64,000 bases of DNA from Lenzites betulinus (lineage: Eukaryota; Basidiomycota; Agaricomycetes; Polyporales; Polyporaceae), in NCBI GenBank assembly GCA_022264855.1, contig JABYQU010000060.1:144715-208714 (forward strand). Reading direction: 5' to 3'. The notes under the pieces were generated by a model, which saw only the letters and a list, made by a program, of their open reading frames with translations, made no database searches and had not been told where the DNA came from. Position numbers and translations under genes: made by a program. Positions 58,197 through 64,000 of the stretch are shown here, one piece after another. The stretch's first letter is position 1, and each line of letters opens with the position of its first letter.

Positions 58197-61100
58197 CTAG
58201 ACAATGTTCATAGCGAAATTGACGAGGCGAGACATATCTGCCATAGCGGAATCGTCAACCCCATCCTCTGTATCCTCCTTCGAAAGCTCATTCAACTCAT
58301 TCTGCACGGCGATGTCATGGACAGACGATGAGGGAGTGTTTGCCGTCCCTGACGCAGGACTCCCTTTGCGGCGACCAGGCCGTGTGTTGCCAGTGAAGCC
58401 AGGAAGGTCGTGGATCTGAGATATGATAGCGAGGAGGTGTGTGTTAACGCGGGTGCGACGCAAGATGTACAAGCGAAGAGGACCGGCGAGGGGGTCACTT
58501 CGAGAACCGGTCTCACGAAGGGCGCGATCAAGGGTGGCGGTCTCATCATGAATCGAAGTGCGTAGGCGATGGACTTCGACGTTGCATCGCACGAGCTCCT
58601 CGCGCGCTCGTGCGACACGATGCGCCTTCTTCATTGTCTCACGCACGAGAGGCTGGGCCCAGGGCTTCCCACGGATGTCATTCCGCGTGTCGCGGAGGAG
58701 CTCGAACTCCTCGAGGAACGTGTAATGCGTGACTTTGGTCCAATCGAGCGATGCGCGAGGCGGGCTGAGAGCTTGTGCAGCAGCATTGTACCGATTGACG
58801 GCAGTGCGGATGGCCTGCGATCGGCGCTGCAGGTTCTTCGCGATGTGCGTTCGCACCTTGTAAGCTGATCATGTCAGTCCCGATGGTCAGCTGAGCGTGC
58901 ACAGCGCGTACCTGTCTGCGAAATATTCATGTTGTGCAATTCAAAAAGCCGCTGGACGACGAGGCCATGGAGCTTTTCAAGTGCGACACGGTAGTCGCGC
59001 TGCGCGATGTACTGCATCGCGCTAACGTACTCAGGCGTACCCGGGTGCCATCGAGTCACAATCCCCATCTTTACCTCCAGAGCGATAACCTCGCGCGATA
59101 CCCGATCCCACTTCTCCCGTAGATGGCGCCGCTCTGTCTCGCGCTTCCGTGTCTGAGAGGCGTCGGAGTGGTACGTAGGATTCGAGGCCGGAGCAGCCAG
59201 GGGCGCGGAGGACCAATCTTCGGGGACGGAGGCAATAAAGGCGGAGGTAGAGGCGTTAAGCTGGTTCCTGGAAGTGGAGCCCCGCACCGAGGCCCTTCGA
59301 TCAGTCTCGATGAAGCGGGGAATCATGATCGTGTAACTCACTCGATCGAATGGATTTCCCGAAGTAGTGTCACGTACTCGACGGCGACAACGTTCGCAGG
59401 GTCCTCTGTTCCAACGTTGGCGAAGTAAGCCACTTCGTCCTGCCTCCATTGGGTGAGATCTTCTATGCGGCATCGGAGAATGCCGAGGGCATCGTCGACA
59501 GACTTGCTGTCCTGCTCGATGATGTCAAGTGCTTGGCGGTAGTTGTTCAGCAACATCGTAGCGAGGTTCGCGTATTTGTCGTCGTCCCATTGCTTGAAGT
59601 ATTGGTCGATCAGGACGTGCCGGCGATAACGACTCGCGTACCGAATGACGGGGGCCAGCTGGTTCGATGCACTGAAAACACGCTCCATTGTTCCTAGATC
59701 CTCGATCCCTGCGCCCTCGATCGTAGATGGGTGATGGCGAAGCTGGCACTGATGGCTATGTGAGTAGCCATGGAAAGCATCGACACACAAGCGGCATCCA
59801 AGGCGTCGGAACTCTGCGCCGAGGGAACTTCGATCAATGGTCCCAGCGAGCGTGCATCCCACGTCGAAGCCGATTAACAGCTCAGGGCCCAGCGTGTCCA
59901 TCGCCTTCGCGATGATGGAAATAGGGTATTTGAATCTAAAATGGACTATAAGTCAGCAAGCACACGATGCGAAGGGGAGAACATACAGTTCGCCGCTCTT
60001 GATCATATCTGTGATCCACAGAATGAATCCATGACGGCACGCGCTGGCGAATATCCCTGTTTCGTCAAAGATTCCCCACATTGACTTGTTTTCCTCAGGA
60101 GCCGCCGCTTTCCAGTTGCGCGTACAGTCACCGAGAGCCTCTGGGTCGGTACTGTTAGGCGTCGAGTCGTCCGCGTCGTTATTGACGGCGTCGATGTCGT
60201 CGTCATCGAGATCGCGATCGGAGTGATCGTCGATCTGCGGGCCACGCGCAGATGCTCCCTTGGCCTCGTCCTTGTACCTATCAACGAAGGCAGGCGGCAG
60301 TATGTAGTCGCCCTCGGTGAACTCGCGAGTATCTGCAACTGCGCGGTCCCCGATCTTCGCCAGCCGTTTGAGAGAATTATTGCCATCAAAACAAAACATC
60401 CGGCGGTACTTGAGGGATGGCTCGTCCTCAAGCTAGTATATAAGCATTAGCAGACAACCCATAATCAAGCAATTAGTACTCACTTCATAGTTGCATGCGG
60501 GGCACGAGTTCTTGACTCTCCAGTCAGGTGTATCCCGGCGTAAGATGACCGCCGTCCGCTTTTCGATGACACGGAGGATTGAAAGGTATACATCGAAACA
60601 ATCACTTAACGCAGTGCGGTACCGCCGGCGGTAAGGCAGCTAAAGCAGGTACATTGTTCTATGGTTACAACATACATGCTTGGCGAGAAAAAGAGAACAT
60701 ACTGCATAGGAATCGCATATTACCTTTGCAAAGGCTTCCATGCTAAACGAGGGCTTGCGGAGGCGTAGTAGGCGGAAGTGTTCGAGTGTGTTGAACGTGA
60801 TAGCAAGTGTCGGGTAAGTGGGGGTGGTCGCGAGATATCCCTGCTGAGCGAGTGAGATCACGGTGAGTTCCTGTGCGCCGCGACGTATTGCTGCAGTGCG
60901 TGCTAGGGTGTATATGTCTACGATGTCAAGCACGAAGTCGTAGCTGTCATGCTGCTCGGCACTCGAGCCGCTGTCATGCTGCTCAGCGGCACCCGAGCCA
61001 CCATCGTCTTGCACGGCGGGCGTATTCCTCTCACCGTGCGCCACGTCCTCCGTACCAGCCTGCGTTGATAGACGAACCCCCGGAGTATTCATGTCGTCCA

Positions 61101-61903
61101 TGGAGACTTGTGCATCTTCGGATTCCTCCTGCACCGGTCCGTGGGTAGCGCCTGGGGCGACTGGGCTGTCTGATGCTGCCTGTGTCGCATTCACAGAGTC
61201 AGGACACGGCGTAGCGGGGGAATCTTGATGACCAGGGGATCCTTGAGCGCCGTATATCGGACATACCGGGCGGTTGAACGCCTGTGAGGAACCGGGGGCG
61301 GCAGAGTAGCGCCATTCAAGATAGGTGTCGGTAAGGTCTTCCAGGATCGCGGACCAGCCCGCATCCGCCCTGATGAGCCGTTGGTGCCAAGTGCGCTGGT
61401 CTTGACGTTTCCGAGGAAGGCTATATCCAAAATGTGAGAGATAGAAAACAGATCATACATGGCACGGACGTACTGCTCCGCCATGAAGTCCCGCAGTGCG
61501 TGCAGCACATTCCCGGCTGAATCCTCGTTATCGAGGTCTTCCCAGTCATCAATATCCATGGCGTCCCCCGCATCTTGAAGCTCCAAGTAGCTGGGATCAG
61601 GCTCCGTCGTATGCGCAGCCGTAGAGGCCGCATGGGCGTTCCGTATTTGTTCAATTGTTCGCCCACCAAGACCTACAGAAAGAGGTCGATATCGTCAGGC
61701 CGGGAGGACTAGGGAAACGAACCTTTCATAGCCTCATTCACTCTCTTCTGCGCATCTTCTCTGGCTTGTACGAGGGCTTGAGGACCAAGGGTCCGGGTAG
61801 CAACCGTGGTAGCACTCCCACTTCCGGGACGCAATGCCTCGATGGTGACATGTTTGACCTTGCGGGCCAGGGTTTTGCCCTTCTTGATACCAGACTTTGC
61901 CAT
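58197..61903 (-). CDS. KDZ-superfamily transposase (CxC-domain type)
   Basis: Cut-and-paste DNA transposase. The start MAKSGIKKGKTLARKVKHVT is basic. Later conserved parts are KRQDQRTWHQRLIRADAGWS, LTVISLAQQGYLATTPTYPT and LEHFRLLRLRKPSFSMEAFA, then the cysteine pair SCPACNYE. The hallmark MFCFDGNNSLKRLA follows, then FASACRHGFILWITDMIKSG, KYPISIIAKAMDTLGPELLI, GFDVGCTLAGTI, CVDAFHGYSHSHQCQLRHHP, the G-G-x-E-D-L-G-T-M-E-R-V-F-S-A block, ATMLLNNYRQALDIIEQDSK and VRTHIAKNLQRRSQAIRTAV, ending VNFAMNIV. The Asp of DGNNSLKR, the Asp in GFDVGC and the late Glu fit the family's acidic catalytic core. About eight introns and 1,085 residues. All junctions join in frame and no stop interrupts it, so it looks intact. 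Confidence 0.92.
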
Positions 61904-62218
61904 GCTAGAGGCCTAGAGCGTAAAGCGCATAGATGTAGAGCACGGCGGGCAGTAAGCAAGGACCAGAGTGACCACAGACGGCGCGGAGGACGGTGAAAAG
62001 CAAGGCGCCTAAACTCAAGTACGGCCGCTCGCGGTAAACAAGAGCACGTGACCTCAGCTTCCACTTAATAGTCTTACCATCCGTCAGCGCGTCAGCCTGG
62101 AGGCAGCGCGGTTAGCTTCTTATGTTACAAATATCAGCTCGACGCACAACGAGGGCAAGTACAACAAGACTACGCACAGTGGCAGCGGCAATTAATGTTG
62201 AATGCGATGTACCCAGGG
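61904..62218. promoter_or_regulatory. Transposase promoter / right subterminal region
   Basis: 315 bases between the transposase start codon and the right inverted repeat, likely the 5' UTR and core promoter. No other gene is seen. Confidence 0.5.
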
Positions 62219-62393
62219 AGAGTCCGATAATCTCGGGGGCGCGCGTAGTTGGGGAAAGTGACGTCACCACGTGTCTCGGGCGGGAGCTCTCAATGAAACA
62301 GGCGCCAGGGGCCTCCCGCTCCCCGCCCCCGCCTCCCCGCCCTCTCGGTGCCTCTCCCTCGGGCAACGCCGCGCCACCCAAGCCTCGCCCGGT
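62219..62393 (-). repeat. Right 175-bp inverted repeat of the transposon
   Basis: Reverse complement of 53330-53504, apparently without mismatch. It holds the same palindrome pair (GTGACGTCAC at 62258-62267, CACGTG at 62268-62273) about 355 bases upstream of the transposase start. Confidence 0.9.
62258..62273. promoter_or_regulatory. CRE-like palindrome plus E-box, right copy
   Basis: GTGACGTCAC directly followed by CACGTG, mirror image of the left arm, placed in the transposase promoter region. Confidence 0.5.
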
Positions 62394-63327
62394 GATACGG
62401 TAAGAGGTGCTCTGACGGCCGATAGCCGAGGGGTAGAGGACGTCTAGGTGTGTGATGAAGGGGAGTAAGGTCTCGAGCTCCCTAGGTTCGCTAGTAGGCC
62501 GGCCCGCGTACTGTTCGCGCGCTAGCAGAAGGGAAGCCTCTCGCGCACAAGGCAAGAGCGCGCGCGGACTCGCGCTGTAGAAGGGCGCGCGCGGAGGTAA
62601 GCTCGGTAACGCAACGCGCGCAGGAATAACGCAACGCTCGCAGTCAGCCGCGGGGCTTCGCAACGCAGTACGCACGCAGTAAAACGCAGGAGGAACGGAA
62701 TAAACGCAATATACGCAACTGACGGTACGCTGTCACAGCGGAGAGGTCTCCAGTCGTCCTGCCTTGAAGGGGAAGCTGTTGCACGTTGAGAAGCGCGAGG
62801 GACACGTTCCCAGCAGTTGAGAGAGTGAGGGGTGGATTGTCTGGGGGGTTCGAATGCCCCGAAATGACTATGTACAAGAATGCCCGCAGGCTGAATCAAA
62901 AACACGTGCTACCACACGGAAGATAAGCGGAAACCGGGCCCGGGATGCCTCGCGCGCCGGGCGCACTCGCCGCGCGCGATCCGACTCTTCGCGCGCCTCG
63001 TGCGCGCGCCACTGATGCGCCCCGCGGACCCGCGCGCGCGAGCAGCTAGGGCAGAGGGCTCTGGATAGCGACAGGCATCGCGCGCGCCGTGGTGAAGTGC
63101 CCGCGCGCACCTTGACCTTGCGCGCGATGGGCTACGCGCACTGCGCGCGCGACGTAGGGGGTACCGAGGTGTGCGGTGGGCTCGGCGCGCGCTGTGGTTG
63201 GCGTGCGCGCGCAAGGGTGGAAAAGGAGGGTTTCTGGCCTGGAACGCCTGTGGAGCGTATCATCTCCCCCCCACTAAAATCCTGACCGCCCTCGGTCAAC
63301 GCGATCGATGCCGGAGGTCCTTGGAAG
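62394..63327. other. CpG-dense DNA right of the transposon
   Basis: No gene is supported. It contains a cluster of ACGCA motifs (62607-62720), a T-arm-like stem near 62845-62862 that does not belong to a tRNA, and a tract at about 62960-63210 packed with CGCGCG. The lack of CpG loss suggests little methylation or repeat-induced mutation here. Confidence 0.55.
62607..62720. repeat. Cluster of about eight ACGCA motifs
   Basis: ACGCA recurs roughly eight times in 110 bases, twice within the longer near-repeat AACGCAACGC(G/T)CGCAG. Confidence 0.6.
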
Positions 63328-63333
63328 TATAAA
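63328..63333 (+). promoter_or_regulatory. TATA box of the right-edge gene
   Basis: TATAAA lies 42 bases upstream of an ATG preceded by GCCGCCACC, a Kozak-like context. Spacing fits a very short leader. Confidence 0.55.
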
Positions 63334-63374
63334 GGGGGGTGGGGTATAGGATAGAGGTCGACCTTGCCGCCACC

Positions 63375-64000
63375 ATGAGCATGACCCTAGAACAACTCTT
63401 GCAAGTCGGTGTCGAGCTGCGCAGCCTCCATCCTGACGCTACCCTGCCTAGGATCGACCGCGCGACCAATGCACTACGTCGGGTCGTCGAGGGAGGACGT
63501 GGATCGGAGGAGGGCTTGCGCGCGGGCATAGCTGCAGTAGTGCGCGCCTTTGTGAGTCGCTTCTCGCTGCCTCCGCGCTCTGTTGCTGACCGCGCGCGCA
63601 GGAGGCCCACTACATCGTCTACCCGCGCGGGGCCACGCTCGCGGAGCGCGTAGAGGCCGTCGAGGGGATCGTCGCGGCCATTCCGCCCGAATTCGGGCTC
63701 GCGCGCGTCTTCGAGGACGAGTTCTACGCCATGCGCACCAGGGTCGCGCCGATGATCTTCAATCAGTGGCTGCCGGTCCTCGCGCTGCTAGAACACCGCG
63801 CGCGCGAGTATCGCGACGCTCTTGTAGGGCTGCGCGCGCTGGATCCAATGAACGCGCCAGCTCCGTCGACCTTGGTCCGCGTCGAAGGGCACTTACAGGA
63901 CATCCAGGACTTGAAGCGCGAGCTCATCAACGCGCAGTTCGCCTACGGGGAGGGGGACTTGGACGTCTTGGAGAGTAATGACGTGCATGGACGCGCGCAC
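63375..64000 (+). CDS. Unknown protein, 5' part only (runs off the window)
   Basis: Exon 1 (63375-63551) encodes MSMTLEQLLQVGVELRSLHP to AVVRAF. A GTGAGT...CGCGCAG intron (63552-63601) follows. Exon 2 is open to the window end: EAHYIVYPRGATLAERVEAV, AIPPEFGLARVFEDEFYAMR, QWLPVLALLEHRAREYRDAL and VEGHLQDIQDLKRELINAQF. The visible 192 residues are helical and charged with no recognised family. Codons are extremely GC-rich (CGCGCG-laden), unlike the genes at the left of the window. A TATA box and a Kozak-like leader support the start. It could be an ordinary lineage-specific gene or the first gene of another mobile element. Confidence 0.6.

Larger units (their letters stand above)
53330..62393 (-). 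mobile_element. KDZ-superfamily DNA transposon, 9.06 kb, with three minus-strand genes
   Basis: Two 175-bp arms in opposite orientation (53330-53504 and 62219-62393) appear identical base for base and bracket exactly the region coding for a KDZ transposase and two accessory genes. All three genes are read from the right end toward the left. KDZ (Kyakuja-Dileera-Zisupton) elements are large cut-and-paste transposons expanded in mushroom-forming fungi. Open frames and identical arms indicate a recent insertion. No target-site duplication is visible right at the arm ends (GCGGGAGGAG on the left, GATACGGTAA on the right). The true termini could therefore lie elsewhere, or a duplication may have been lost. 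Confidence 0.75.

Noticed and set aside
62845..62862. tRNA T-arm-like stem with TTCGAAT loop
   Set aside because: No A box, anticodon arm or acceptor pairing could be placed upstream, so it is not a tRNA gene.
62394..62880. Possible long terminal repeat of a retrotransposon
   Set aside because: No second copy, TG...CA ends or primer-binding site was found within the window.
1..64000. CRISPR arrays, rRNA operons, bacterial operons or Shine-Dalgarno sites
   Set aside because: None seen; the intron-rich eukaryotic gene structure makes them unexpected.

Overview
The window reads as a chromosome segment of a filamentous basidiomycete, most likely an Agaricomycete (mushroom or polypore relative). 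The genes are intron-dense, with short introns of about 45-70 bases, GT(A/G)NGT donors, CTAAC-like branch points and YAG acceptors. The proteins match fungal orthologues, and the transposon is of the KDZ superfamily, which is abundant in mushroom-forming fungi. Gene coordinates below run from start codon to stop codon and include introns; splice junctions were read by eye from frame continuity and consensus.

1-51 kb is a compact gene-rich block of mostly housekeeping genes: the 3' end of an unknown gene; SPB1 (rRNA 2'-O-methyltransferase); a BTB/POZ-like protein; a TMEM256/DUF423 membrane protein; a C2H2-like zinc-finger protein; a Byr4/Bfa1 orthologue (mitotic-exit GAP subunit); NRDE2 (nuclear RNA surveillance); VPS18/PEP3 (HOPS/CORVET); CGR1 (rRNA processing); a low-complexity conserved protein; SEC39 (Dsl1 tether); NIP7 (60S biogenesis); ureD (urease accessory); two tandem allantoate-permease-family transporters; an AFG3/YTA12-type m-AAA protease; a histidine acid phosphatase/phytase; a PP2C phosphatase; and a gamma-glutamyltransferase. 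Three ribosome-biogenesis genes (SPB1, CGR1, NIP7) are scattered through the block. ureD followed by two ureide/anion-type transporters suggests a small nitrogen-scavenging neighbourhood. The promoter of the second transporter carries four GATA-factor-like sites.

51-64 kb is accessory DNA. A gene-poor 2 kb stretch with a GC-rich 31-bp minisatellite leads into a putative 9.06 kb DNA transposon at 53330-62393. It is bounded by two apparently identical 175-bp inverted repeats, each carrying adjacent CACGTG and GTGACGTCAC palindromes. Inside, all on the minus strand, are an apparently intact KDZ transposase and two accessory genes of unknown function. To its right lies an extremely CpG-rich tract with a cluster of ACGCA motifs. 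A gene of unknown function then starts behind a sharp TATA box and Kozak-like leader and runs off the end.

Smaller mobile-element traces include a 544-bp insertion downstream of NRDE2. It is flanked by a 14-bp direct repeat that contains the NRDE2 stop codon, and it carries a frameshifted CCHC zinc-knuckle (gag/ORF1-like) relic. The most unusual objects are the KDZ element with its accessory genes and palindrome-bearing inverted repeats, the insertion that duplicated a stop codon, and the unknown CpG-rich gene at the right edge.
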